Of a stretch of DNA of 64,000 nt, positions 18,479-26,923 are shown piece after piece. The stretch is from DASQDN01 sp963844855 (GTDB lineage: Bacteria; Acidobacteriota; Terriglobia; Bryobacterales; Bryobacteraceae), in assembly GCA_963844855.1 (NCBI GenBank), contig CAWJQP010000091.1, positions 260,208 through 324,207 on the forward strand. Direction: 5' to 3'. A program made the position numbers and the translations under genes. The notes below the pieces were generated by a model. It was given only the letters and a program-made list of their open reading frames with translations. It did no database searches and was not told the origin of the DNA. Position 1 is the first letter of the stretch. The number at the start of each line of letters is the position of its first letter.

Positions 18479-19372
18479 GTGCTCAACCGGGGCTATGCCT
18501 ACGTAACAATCATCAGTAGCAAATACCATGGACAAACCCTGCTCTCTCACTTGGCAAGCCTTTACCCCCACTCAACTCCACAAGCCTGGCAACAAAAACT
18601 GAACAACGGCGAAGTCACCCTCAATGGCGACACCGCCACCGGAAGCGAATCGGTCACTTTAGGCCAAACCCTTGTCTGGAACCGCCCACCCTGGACCGAG
18701 CCAGACTGCCCTCAGCACTTCGAAGTCCTGTTTGAAGACCCCCATCTGTTGGCCGTCAACAAACCTAGCGGGCTTCCCACCCTCCCGGGAGGCGGCTTCA
18801 TGGAAAACACCCTCCTGCGCCTGGTGCAAAGGCGCACCCCCAACGCAAACCCTGTCCACCGGTTGGGCCGAGCCACCACCGGCATCGTCCTCTTCGCCAA
18901 GACACCTCAGGTGGCCTCTACTCTATTCGCAAACTGGAACACACCCAATATTCAGAAAATCTACCGGGCGCTGGGACAAAATGTTGCACAGCACGACGCT
19001 TACGAAATCCTCACACCCATCGGCCTCGTACCGCACCCGCTCATCGGTTCCGTGTGGGCCGCCAACCCAAGTGGCAAACCGTCAAAGTCATTGGCCAAGG
19101 TGATCTCACGCACCATCAGCACCACAACATTTGAGGTAAGCCTGAATTCAGGCCGCCCCCATCAAATCAGAATCCATCTGGCATCCATCGGCCACCCCCT
19201 GGTAGGCGATCCTCTGTACGGCGTAACCGGCCAGCCTCTTGAAAATCTCCCCGGCCTCCCCGGCGATGGAGGATATTTCCTGCACGCCCAATATCTGAAA
19301 TTCCACCACCCCATTACCGGAGAACAAATCAATCTTGAGGCAGCTTTGCCGTCCGAATTCCCTTTACGTTAG
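18479..19372 (+). CDS. RluA-family RNA pseudouridine synthase
   Basis: A 297-residue protein with an S4-like RNA-binding N-terminal part (PQAWQQKLNNGEVTLNG) and the RluA catalytic domain: VNKPSGLPTLPGGGF, active-site loop VHRLGRATTGIVLFAK, SGRPHQIRIHLASIGHPLVGDPLYG. In classical RluA enzymes the loop is HRLD; the catalytic Asp position is Gly here. I recall HRLGRxTSG from a cyanobacterial/plant subgroup, so this may be a family trait. The coding strand is rich in A and C and poor in G compared with neighbours, which suggests acquisition by transfer. It is divergent from the frameshifted permease. Confidence 0.87.
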   Translation: MLNRGYAYVTIISSKYHGQTLLSHLASLYPHSTPQAWQQKLNNGEVTLNGDTATGSESVTLGQTLVWNRPPWTEPDCPQHFEVLFEDPHLLAVNKPSGLPTLPGGGFMENTLLRLVQRRTPNANPVHRLGRATTGIVLFAKTPQVASTLFANWNTPNIQKIYRALGQNVAQHDAYEILTPIGLVPHPLIGSVWAANPSGKPSKSLAKVISRTISTTTFEVSLNSGRPHQIRIHLASIGHPLVGDPLYGVTGQPLENLPGLPGDGGYFLHAQYLKFHHPITGEQINLEAALPSEFPLR

Positions 19373-19634
19373 TAGGTTCATGGCGTGAAACCCGCGCTAT
19401 CTCGCCATTTCGAATCCCAAGGAAGCGTCCAAAGCCGCTATATGGACGAGTGATCCACAACTTCCCAGAACCGGACTGTGAGGACACATAGGCACTTTGT
19501 GGGAACGCCATTTCACTGGATTAGATCTCGCAATGTTCTCCAGAAGCCAGTTCGCGCCAGCTTGCGGGTAGCGTGTTGTCCATGCGAGATCCAACCCGGA
19601 AGTTGGCCCGCAATAGTGATAATCTGATCGAACT
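19373..19634. other. Gap with a doubtful minus-strand reading frame
   Basis: A minus-strand frame from 19645 to 19397 reads CPHSPVLGSCGSLVHIAALDASLG near its end. The composition is protein-like, but no family is recognised and it overlaps the start of the dehydrogenase gene. It could be a gene remnant. No clear promoter was identified. Confidence 0.25.
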
Positions 19635-20645
19635 ATGGGCAACAACGTTGTGACTGCTTATGCGGCGATGAAGGCAGGAGGACCGCTTGAGCCTTGGAAT
19701 TATGAAAGTAGCACGCTGGGTCCAGACGAGGTCGATATCGACCTAACGCATTGCGGTGTGTGCCATACCGATCTTCACTTAATGAATAACGATTTCGGGA
19801 TTACAGCTTATCCGTTTGTTCCCGGGCACGAAGCCGTGGGTGTGGTCAAGGCAATCGGAAGCGGCGTGACGCATCTGACGGCGGGCCAACGTGTCGGCGT
19901 CGGATGGCAGCGTGGCACTTGTGGAGAATGTGAGTGGTGCGGCAGCGGCTTGCAAAATCTGTGCGCGAAATCTCGCCCCACCTGCCTGGCTGGTTATGGC
20001 GGCTTTGCGAAGTCCTTACGCGTGGATAGCTACTTCGGCATTCCCGTTCCCGATGCACTGGACTCCGCGGTCGCGGCACCGATGCTCTGCGCCGGCATTA
20101 CTGTCTACAGCCCGTTGCGCAGATATCTTCGTCCAGCGAGCCGCGTGGGAATCGTCGGAATCGGAGGTCTGGGCCATCTGGCAATCCAGTTTGCGCGCGC
20201 GATGGGCGCGGAGGTAACTGCGATTTCGACCACCCAGGATAAAGCGGCCGAAGCGAGAAGATTCGGCGCGCATCATTTTGCGAATTCTACTGATCCTGAA
20301 CAGATGAAAAAGCTCGCCGGCGGCTTGGACGTGCTAATGGACACGGCGACCGCTAATCTGGATTGGAGCGCTTACCTCGCCACACTCCGACAGAACGGAG
20401 TGTTCTGCATGGTGGGCGGGCCTCAAGGACCAGTTGTGTTGCCCGTCTTGCAAATGATTTTTGGACAGTACACCTTTGCCGCGAGTATGATCGGTCCACC
20501 GTCCGAAATCGAAGAGATGTTCCGCTTTGCCGCACTGCACAATATTCGAACTGCCGTAGAAGAGGTTCCTCTGGATCAAGTCAACAGCGCGATGGAAAAA
20601 GTGCGAACCAATAAGGCCCGTTACCGCATGGTGCTGACAATGTAG
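19635..20645 (+). CDS. Zinc-dependent alcohol dehydrogenase (medium-chain, cinnamyl-type)
   Basis: A 336-residue medium-chain dehydrogenase. Catalytic-zinc ligands are in CGVCHTD and PGHEAVG; the structural-zinc lobe is CGECEWCGSGLQNLC. The nucleotide-binding motif is GIGGLGHLA with Ser-Thr-Thr after the second strand (AISTTQDKA), which favours NADP(H) over NAD(H). The order matches the YahK/cinnamyl-alcohol-dehydrogenase group that reduces aldehydes in the cytoplasm. No neighbour shares an obvious pathway; it seems to be a single-gene unit. Confidence 0.92.
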   Translation: MGNNVVTAYAAMKAGGPLEPWNYESSTLGPDEVDIDLTHCGVCHTDLHLMNNDFGITAYPFVPGHEAVGVVKAIGSGVTHLTAGQRVGVGWQRGTCGECEWCGSGLQNLCAKSRPTCLAGYGGFAKSLRVDSYFGIPVPDALDSAVAAPMLCAGITVYSPLRRYLRPASRVGIVGIGGLGHLAIQFARAMGAEVTAISTTQDKAAEARRFGAHHFANSTDPEQMKKLAGGLDVLMDTATANLDWSAYLATLRQNGVFCMVGGPQGPVVLPVLQMIFGQYTFAASMIGPPSEIEEMFRFAALHNIRTAVEEVPLDQVNSAMEKVRTNKARYRMVLTM

Positions 20646-20764
20646 CTGATCGACCCCATCGCTTCGAGCCGGGGAATTAGATCGGTTATCAGCCTTGTTA
20701 CCGTGTGATTGTCTGCGTCTTCCGGATTAAGTTGGGTAAGCGGCTTTAGCGGTTCACCCTGAGA

Positions 20765-20838
20765 ACCGTCTACGATCCTGACGAGGTGATCCGCTCGAGA
20801 CAGCGGCTCTCATTTCGATGACGCCCTTCTTCGGGATG
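20765..20838 (+). repeat. Dispersed repeat R, long copy
   Basis: This copy aligns with 37102-37176 over about 75 bases with few mismatches (shared blocks ACCGTCTACGAT, CTGACGAGGT, AGCGGCTCTCATTT) and with the shorter copy at 3175-3208 in its 3' half. One frame reads TVYDPDEVIRSRQRLSF, also kept in the second long copy, so the repeat may be a relic of a coding sequence. The gap 20646-20935 holds nothing else. Confidence 0.6.
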
Positions 20839-20935
20839 AATGATTCGCTTCGGCGGAGCGGACATGAACGACCATAGGCGACAACCCGTCAACTTGATTC
20901 GTAAACGCTGTGCCGTTAATCGGGAACCACTCGAA

Positions 20936-21451
20936 CTAAGCCCTCGTTTTCAACTCTCTGGCGACGAGCTTATGTTTGCGCGCGTAGGGACGATAGAAGG
21001 TGGCGTGCTCACCCGATCTCTGGGCCGTTCGGCTTGGCCGATGTTGAAGATTACTTGGCCGGGCCCTCGGCGGGATGATCGGCTGGACGGCCAGACTTCC
21101 CCGAGGACATCGCCCATCTCGCGATCTGGGTGTGTACTGCCGCTCGTACATTTCCTTGTCCAAGGCGCTGATCGTCATTTTCCCCACGACGTTGTCGGGA
21201 CTGGATTGGTAGGCCCGGTTGATGATGTGCCGTTTTTTCTTGAATGCCAGAACTGCGGCTGCAGTAGTTGGCCCGTAGCGCTGGGCATCCAACTCCAACT
21301 GCGCGATTGCGGCGTCCTCGATATCGATTAGCGCGAACTGTATTAATCTCACATGTTCTCCGGTGGACTCCGGTGTAACGTGCGCTGGATCGCTGACCAA
21401 GCAGGCTTGCAGCCTTTGGTTGTTTTTGAATAAGTTGGATATGAGAGGCAT
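20936..21451 (-). CDS. Peptidoglycan-binding-like domain protein, leaderless
   Basis: A 171-residue protein without a signal peptide. Residues about 25-100 form a peptidoglycan-binding-1-like helical module: GEHVRLIQFALIDIEDAAIA, RYGPTTAAAVLAFKKKRHII and NVVGKMTISALDKEM. The Arg/Pro/Ser-rich last 70 residues look like an out-of-frame tail, so a frameshift near 21110 is possible. It starts 15 bases after the metzincin gene on the same strand, so the two probably form one transcript. Modules of this kind often accompany secreted hydrolases; here they are in separate leaderless proteins. Confidence 0.65.
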   Translation of the reverse strand: MPLISNLFKNNQRLQACLVSDPAHVTPESTGEHVRLIQFALIDIEDAAIAQLELDAQRYGPTTAAAVLAFKKKRHIINRAYQSSPDNVVGKMTISALDKEMYERQYTPRSRDGRCPRGSLAVQPIIPPRARPSNLQHRPSRTAQRSGEHATFYRPYARKHKLVARELKTRA

Positions 21452-21466
21452 ATTACTTTCCTGAAT

Positions 21467-22327
21467 TTATTCGTCTGTGGTATTGATCATGTCGATTTCG
21501 AATTGCTGTAATTTGGACGAACGCATATTGCCGTCACCGGCCATCAACTTTTGGGCTCCAGTGTGTTGCAGACCAAGGCCGTGTCCAATCTCGTGAGCCG
21601 TGGTGATGGCCTCTTCGTTGATGCCCTTCGGCGAAAAGACTTGCTTCTCTACATAACAATCGAACCCCATATTCAATCCTCTGATGTCGGGCCGAGAGAT
21701 GCTTGTGATATTCCAGGTGTAGAACACACAAAAATCGGCTAATCGGGCGGCAGTCGGCGTCGCCAGAAGGATTGACCGCTTTATACCTGGCTTGTCTGGC
21801 GTAAGCGGATCTCCCAGATCTTCGGGCACGTTTACCGGAAAGACAGGTCCAACCGATGTGAGCTCAATATTGGCCTGCTGTCGGAAAACGCTAGCCGTCA
21901 TTGTCAGTAGACTTGGCACCTCGGCTGCGCTGAACGGGCAGTTTCGCTTGCGGTCCGAGAGAAGACAAAGCGCCACAGTTTTGTTGATCTTCTCTTTCAC
22001 ACTCACGAGCAGCGTGCCGAACACATCATCTTTTCGATTCAGGAGAAAGATAGTAGTATTCCCCTTGCGTTCTCCGAGTATGTCGAATGTGAGTCGATTT
22101 CCTCGGGTGACATGGGCCCGATACTTATCCGGCACCTCGCGCAGGGGCGCCGAGTAGACGAAATTTTGCATCTTCGCGATCCCGGGCGGATCGACAACCA
22201 TCATGCATTCATCCTCTTCCGTAATCAGAGTCATCGGTCTCGTGCCGGATACAGGCACCATCTGGTAGACCGTTTTGGGGTCAAACCCATCAAACAGGTC
22301 GTTGGTCTTCTCGAATCGTGTCGGCAT
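21467..22327 (-). CDS. Metzincin-type zinc metalloprotease, leaderless
   Basis: A 286-residue protein whose C-terminal domain has the full metzincin motif HEIGHGLGLQH followed by a Met-turn candidate (QKLMAGDG). The preceding segment PDIRGLNMGFDCYVEKQVFSPKG fits the edge-strand region of matrixin-like proteases. The N-terminal 130 residues (VYQMVPVSGTRPMTLI, NRLTFDILGERKGNTTIFL) form an unrecognised beta-rich domain. There is no signal peptide, pro-domain cysteine switch or membrane helix. It is first in a two-gene unit with a peptidoglycan-binding-like protein, suggesting the protease acts on or near the cell wall. Confidence 0.8.
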   Translation of the reverse strand: MPTRFEKTNDLFDGFDPKTVYQMVPVSGTRPMTLITEEDECMMVVDPPGIAKMQNFVYSAPLREVPDKYRAHVTRGNRLTFDILGERKGNTTIFLLNRKDDVFGTLLVSVKEKINKTVALCLLSDRKRNCPFSAAEVPSLLTMTASVFRQQANIELTSVGPVFPVNVPEDLGDPLTPDKPGIKRSILLATPTAARLADFCVFYTWNITSISRPDIRGLNMGFDCYVEKQVFSPKGINEEAITTAHEIGHGLGLQHTGAQKLMAGDGNMRSSKLQQFEIDMINTTDE

Positions 22328-22493
22328 AAATCCTCTCGGGCCTGAAAGCCCCTCGCATGAACTCGCGGCGAATTTCGTTGGGACCGCGCAAAGCCCGTCG
22401 TTACGAGGGGTTACGGACCGTTACGTATCGTCGCCGCTGCGGGTCGGAAGAGAGAAAGCTTCGCCTTGCCCATGACTTCCCAGGAGTTGCACT

Positions 22494-22526
22494 CGACCCA
22501 TCGATACATGTATGATCGATGGGTCG
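22494..22526. promoter_or_regulatory. Perfect 12-bp inverted repeat, PadR operator candidate
   Basis: CGACCCATCGAT (22494-22505) and ATCGATGGGTCG (22515-22526) are exact reverse complements around a 9-base spacer. A second perfect palindrome ATACATGTAT (22504-22513) fills the centre, containing the ACATGT-type core known for PadR boxes. It covers an ATG at 22519 and ends just before ATG 22528 of the PadR gene, so bound regulator would block the transcription or translation start. Autorepression is inferred. Confidence 0.65.
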
Positions 22527-22527
22527 C

Positions 22528-22875
22528 ATGCCAATGCCTAGATCACAAACCCCTCAATCGGGTATTCTGCCGGGAACTCTCGACCTGTTGGTTCTGAAGA
22601 CACTCTCGCGTGGTCCGCTTCACGGGTATGGCATAGCGCAGCACCTGCATCAGACAACTTCCAGCTTTCTGAACGTCGGCGAAGGCACGCTGTACCCTGC
22701 GCTGCAGCGGCTGGTTGTGAACGGATGGGCAGAAGCTGAATGGAAGATGTCGGAGACCGGCCGGAGAGCCCGGTATTACACGATAACTGCCGCAGGCCGC
22801 AAGCATCTGAAAGACCAGGAACGTGAGTTCGAACGGATGGTGGATGCGATCCGGCTGGTGCTGAGAACTGTATGA
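22528..22875 (+). CDS. PadR-family transcriptional regulator of the permease operon
   Basis: A PadR winged-helix protein of about 115 residues: GILPGTLDLLVLKTLSRGPLHGYG at the N-terminus, then NVGEGTLYPALQRLVVNGW and a wing with RRARYYTITAAGRKHL. ATG codons at 22519, 22528 and 22534 are possible; the first lies inside the perfect palindrome, so 22528 or 22534 is preferred. The stop overlaps the permease start by four bases (ATGA), the usual coupling of PadR and duplicated permease in Acidobacteriota. It probably represses this operon in response to an unknown ligand. Confidence 0.92.
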   Translation: MPMPRSQTPQSGILPGTLDLLVLKTLSRGPLHGYGIAQHLHQTTSSFLNVGEGTLYPALQRLVVNGWAEAEWKMSETGRRARYYTITAAGRKHLKDQEREFERMVDAIRLVLRTV

Positions 22876-25487
22876 ACTGGACGCGATTTTGGAACCGGCT
22901 GACCGGCAATGCGCGCCGGCAGGAAGCCGAAACGGACGAGGAAGTTGCTTTTCACGTTGAAATGAAGACGCGCGAACTGGTTGCGCAGGGAGTCAGCGAA
23001 GAAGCCGCAAGGAACGAGGCACTGCGCTCCCTGGGAAACCTGACACTTGTCCGGGAAGACGTGCGTGAGGCGTGGTCATTTAGCTGGCTGACAGACGCCG
23101 CACAGGATTGCAAGTACGGAGCACGTGCTCTGGCGGCACAACCGGGCTTCACTGCCGCGGCGATTCTCGCGCTGGTGCTCGGCATCGGAGTGAATGCTGT
23201 CTTCTTCAACGTTTATAACGCGATGGCTCTCACGCCGTATGCCATGCGCGATGCCGCGCAAACCGTGCAGATCTGGGGCGATCGCGGCCGCTCGTGGAAC
23301 GGTTTCTCCTGGCCGGAATACAGGTATTTACGCGAGCATACCCGCACTCTCCGGGCAATAATCGCCACGACGAACACACCGATACGCGTTGCGCAACGTA
23401 CCGGGGAAACGCCGTGGATCGGCGAGGCAGCCGCAGTAAGCGAGAATTTCTTTGATGTCATCGGCACAGGCTTCACATACGGCCATGGCTTTTCCCCTGA
23501 GGCCGGCCGATCCGTGGACCCGGCGGCCGAGATCGTACTCCACTATCAAACGTGGGTCACACGTTTCGGAAGTGACCGGGGCATTGTCGGCCGCTGGATT
23601 GAGGTAAACGGGCAACAACTTCAGGTGGTGGGTGTTGCTGCCGCGCATTTCTCAGGTCCAGGGCCGGTCCACCCGCATGCGTGGATTCCGGGCCCGTGGC
23701 GGGATATCTTTGAGCCGGATGTGAAGACGTATAACTCAACGGACCATTGCTGCGTGTCCGTGATCGGGCGTCTGAAGGACGGCAACTCGCGCGCGAATGT
23801 ACAAGCGGAGCTGGGAGCGCTGAGCGCGAACTTTCAGTCTCACCTGGGACGAGAAGTACGCGGCGTGCGCGTGACAACTCCGACGTTGCTTTCCAACCCG
23901 AAGGCTTCCACTCAGGCGCTGCCTTTATTTCTCGCGCTGGCTGTTGCCGCAGGCCTTATTCTGTTGCTCGCTTGCGCAAACGTGGCCAATCTGCAGATTG
24001 CGCGCGCCGTTGCGCGTCGCCGGGAGATCTCGGTACGACTGGCGCTGGGAGCCGGCCGCGGCCGTGTCTTGCGTCAGATGCTTGTGGAGAGTCTGTTACT
24101 CGCTTCCGTGGCCGGCGTTATCAGCGCCGCGATATCCTCCTGGGCGCCACAGCGGATTGTCGAGTTCATCGCCAATGAGAGCCGTGGTGTGGCAATCCGG
24201 TTCGATAACGATCTTCGGGTCACTGCCTTTATCGTGATGATGACCGTACTCGCCGCCCTCATCTCGGGGATGGCGCCGGCGTGGAACGCCGTACGAGATG
24301 CCGTCATGCAAGGGGTTCGCGAGGGCGACCGGAGTACCACATCACGCGGACGGCTGCGGTATGTACTCCTCGCATTCCAGGTGATGCTGAGTGCGGTTCT
24401 GGTGAGCGGAACAGCGCTGATGGTGAGAGTGGCGAATCACGCTCGCCACATTGATCCCGGCTTCTCCCACGAGAATGTGATTGTTCTGTCGCTCGGTCTC
24501 AGCGGAAGTGGGATTGCGGACGAACAAGCCCGCTTTCTTATCGCCGGCCTAAAGGAGCGAGCGAGCGCACTGCCTGGCGTCCAGTTGGTAGCACACTCCA
24601 TCGCTGTACCGCTCGGAAACGCGAATAATAACTGGGGCATTCGCGACACGAAAGGGGGTCAGCTGACCATCGGGGTGGATCACGTCTCGGGAAGCTTCTT
24701 CGAAACCCTCCAGATACCCCTGCTTAGTGGCGCCACCTTCAGTAAGGACGATGAGGGCAGGAGAGAATTTGCCATCGTCAACAAGGCCGCAGCCGAGCGA
24801 CTGTGGCCTGGAGAGAACCCGCTGGGCAAACCTCTTCAGCCTGGATCGAAGATGATCGTCGCGGGCGTTGCCCCGGATGTCGCCGTCAGACGGCGGGACT
24901 TCGGGTCGGCGCCCGGTCCTCATGCGTGGCTGGCGGCGCCGGCCGGACGAGAGTCAGTCCTGCTCATCCGTCACGCTCCTGACGCCAAAGATGCCATCCT
25001 CGCTGTACTACCGGCTCTTGCACGTCAGCAGGATCACCGCTTTCTGGTGAATGCCACGCCCTACAGTGAGACATTCGCGAGTGTGCTGCGCAGCGCCGAC
25101 ATCGTCGCAGCCGTCGCAGGCGTGCTGGGTTCACTGGCGCTGCTGCTTGCTTGTATTGGCATTTATGGCGTGGCGGCATACAACGTTTCCCAACGTACTC
25201 GCGAGATCGGCGTCCGACTTGCGCTGGGTGCGCATCCAGCCCGCATTGTTACTATGATCCTTCGTCAGAATCTACGCGCCGTGGCCGCTGGCGCCGCCGT
25301 GGGTATGGCTGGAGCGCTTGGATTTGCCCGGCTGTTAAAAAGCATACTTTACGGGTTGCCGCCGACCGATCCAGTTGCAATAGCAGCCTCCACCATCATC
25401 CTGGTAACTACGGCTCTGCTTGCTACCTGGGCGCCAGCGCAGCGCGCCGCTGGTATCGACCCGGCGATCACGCTGCGGCAGGATTGA
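22872..25487 (+). CDS. Duplicated FtsX/MacB-type ABC permease (ADOP family), intact
   Basis: An 871-residue membrane protein in one uninterrupted frame. Order: soluble helical prefix (EVAFHVEMKTRELVAQGVSEEAA), first membrane segment (FTAAAILALVLGIGVNAVFF), MacB_PCD-like periplasmic domain, first FtsX core (AGLILLLACANVANLQIARAVARR), second membrane and periplasmic unit, and second FtsX core (ALLLACIGIYGVAAYNVSQRTREIGVRLALGA) ending ITLRQD. Orphan permeases of this type lack an adjacent ATPase; their substrates are unknown and efflux or lipoprotein handling is inferred from MacB. Translationally coupled to the upstream PadR gene. Confidence 0.93.
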   Translation: MNWTRFWNRLTGNARRQEAETDEEVAFHVEMKTRELVAQGVSEEAARNEALRSLGNLTLVREDVREAWSFSWLTDAAQDCKYGARALAAQPGFTAAAILALVLGIGVNAVFFNVYNAMALTPYAMRDAAQTVQIWGDRGRSWNGFSWPEYRYLREHTRTLRAIIATTNTPIRVAQRTGETPWIGEAAAVSENFFDVIGTGFTYGHGFSPEAGRSVDPAAEIVLHYQTWVTRFGSDRGIVGRWIEVNGQQLQVVGVAAAHFSGPGPVHPHAWIPGPWRDIFEPDVKTYNSTDHCCVSVIGRLKDGNSRANVQAELGALSANFQSHLGREVRGVRVTTPTLLSNPKASTQALPLFLALAVAAGLILLLACANVANLQIARAVARRREISVRLALGAGRGRVLRQMLVESLLLASVAGVISAAISSWAPQRIVEFIANESRGVAIRFDNDLRVTAFIVMMTVLAALISGMAPAWNAVRDAVMQGVREGDRSTTSRGRLRYVLLAFQVMLSAVLVSGTALMVRVANHARHIDPGFSHENVIVLSLGLSGSGIADEQARFLIAGLKERASALPGVQLVAHSIAVPLGNANNNWGIRDTKGGQLTIGVDHVSGSFFETLQIPLLSGATFSKDDEGRREFAIVNKAAAERLWPGENPLGKPLQPGSKMIVAGVAPDVAVRRRDFGSAPGPHAWLAAPAGRESVLLIRHAPDAKDAILAVLPALARQQDHRFLVNATPYSETFASVLRSADIVAAVAGVLGSLALLLACIGIYGVAAYNVSQRTREIGVRLALGAHPARIVTMILRQNLRAVAAGAAVGMAGALGFARLLKSILYGLPPTDPVAIAASTIILVTTALLATWAPAQRAAGIDPAITLRQD

Positions 25488-25531
25488 ATGATCATTGTCC
25501 GGTACCTTCGCCGGGTTGCCGGCGCATTCGG

Positions 25532-25747
25532 CTACTGGTCGCCCGCGATGTAGGCTTGCGCCATGGTCACGTGTTTGAAAATCCTGTAACGCCCCTTCTC
25601 GCAGGAATCAACAGCAACGGATTCCGTTTCGATCTTTCGGCGCCTTAGCGACTTACTCGTTCTCGTTCCGTTTCCCAGAGCCTTGATAGCCATATTCTCG
25701 ACAACATCTTGCCGGTACCTCGCACGGGTCTGCAGTCGCCACTCCAT
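25532..25747 (-). other. Doubtful small reading frame in gap
   Basis: A 71-codon minus-strand frame starts 40 bases after the VWFA gene ends and could be a distal small gene or a remnant (GNGTRTSKSLRRRKIETES in its middle). No family, signal peptide or ribosome-binding site is recognised. Nothing else is seen in 25488-25786. Confidence 0.25.
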
Positions 25748-25786
25748 CCACTCGCCCGGTGGGTTGTTCGGTTTGCGCAGCGTTGT

Positions 25787-26728
25787 TTACGGAAGCTCCG
25801 CGAAGTATGTTTTTCGCGCTCGGATACTTACCTCAGGACGTATTACCTGTACACGTACTTCATGGCGGATCTTGTCAACATTGAGTCGTTCGGGTCGAAA
25901 TGCCAGCATGTATCGCGTGTCTAGATCGGCCTTAAGACGTCCGATGATATGCGCGGGATCTCCCTCTGACGACTGAAAGCGAGCTCCCCCGGTTTCACGG
26001 ACTAGTTGAAGGAGGTCTGGAGCAAACTTTCCTCCGAACCCACCTGGATACTGGATCGCATAGACCGAAGCGTTAGCTTTATGAATTTCATCACGAGCTT
26101 CATTTAGTGTGCGGCTACTTCCAGTGTCGAAGCCATCAGTCAACAGCAGCAACGCTTTCCTTCCGGTTGCATGCCGTAATTTTAGTTTTGCCGCTGCGTA
26201 CACCGCATTCCAAAGCGGACTTTCGCCACAATGAGAGATGGCCTTCAGGCCGGGACCGCTAGGCTGGTCCTTCGGACACGGGACACCGAACACGTCACCG
26301 GGTGGCTTCGTTAAAGCCTGCAGCAATTCGTCGGGCCTGCTCTTGTTATCCGCCCAGAGTCTTATGTCTTCATGAACTGCAATCACGAACACCCGGTCAT
26401 TCGGTCTTAGAATCTGCGCCGCTACAGCAGCGATGACGTTGTGCTGCTCAGCGTGTCGTGCAGTTTGACTTTCACTTTGGTCCACGACAATACCCAACGT
26501 TAACGGTTGGTCATTATCGATCCAAAGGTGTTCAACACGTCTTTCGATGTCGTTGTCGAACACACGAAAATCCTCACGCTGTAGGTCGCGAACCGGTGCT
26601 CCATGCGGATCTATTGCGGCTACGGAGATCGTTACTAACTGGACGCTCGAACGGAAAGCCGTTGGATCCTGAGCAACACACGCTAATTCCAATACGAAGT
26701 ACAGCAATATTCGAGTTACGTTGCCCAT
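25787..26728 (-). CDS. Secreted VWFA-related protein
   Basis: A 313-residue protein of the acidobacterial VWFA-related family. A signal peptide (MGNVTRILLYFVLELACVAQ) is followed by SVQLVTISVAAIDPHGAPVRDLQREDFRVFDN, the conserved leader of that family, and a von Willebrand A fold. The MIDAS motif is DQSES (LGIVVDQSES), with further fold strands VFVIAVHEDI, KALLLLTDGFDTGS and ASVYAIQYPGG. It is probably exported and binds a protein ligand through a metal ion; the partner is unknown. It is followed only by a doubtful short frame. Confidence 0.88.
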   Translation of the reverse strand: MGNVTRILLYFVLELACVAQDPTAFRSSVQLVTISVAAIDPHGAPVRDLQREDFRVFDNDIERRVEHLWIDNDQPLTLGIVVDQSESQTARHAEQHNVIAAVAAQILRPNDRVFVIAVHEDIRLWADNKSRPDELLQALTKPPGDVFGVPCPKDQPSGPGLKAISHCGESPLWNAVYAAAKLKLRHATGRKALLLLTDGFDTGSSRTLNEARDEIHKANASVYAIQYPGGFGGKFAPDLLQLVRETGGARFQSSEGDPAHIIGRLKADLDTRYMLAFRPERLNVDKIRHEVRVQVIRPEVSIRARKTYFAELP

Positions 26729-26923
26729 GCGGAGCCGTTTTGCCCAATTCTCGCATGCTACCGGAGCGCGACAGACATGGGTCCAGCTCTCAAAGTGACG
26801 GTTCCAGATTGTATTCGAATTACGGCCTTCGCGACCGGACTCGTGACGGACTTCGGCGAGCCGGGCGGTGCGGGAGGCCCCCCATTATGTCCGTTTCGTC
26901 TTCCAGGCGCGGCGCATGCCAGG

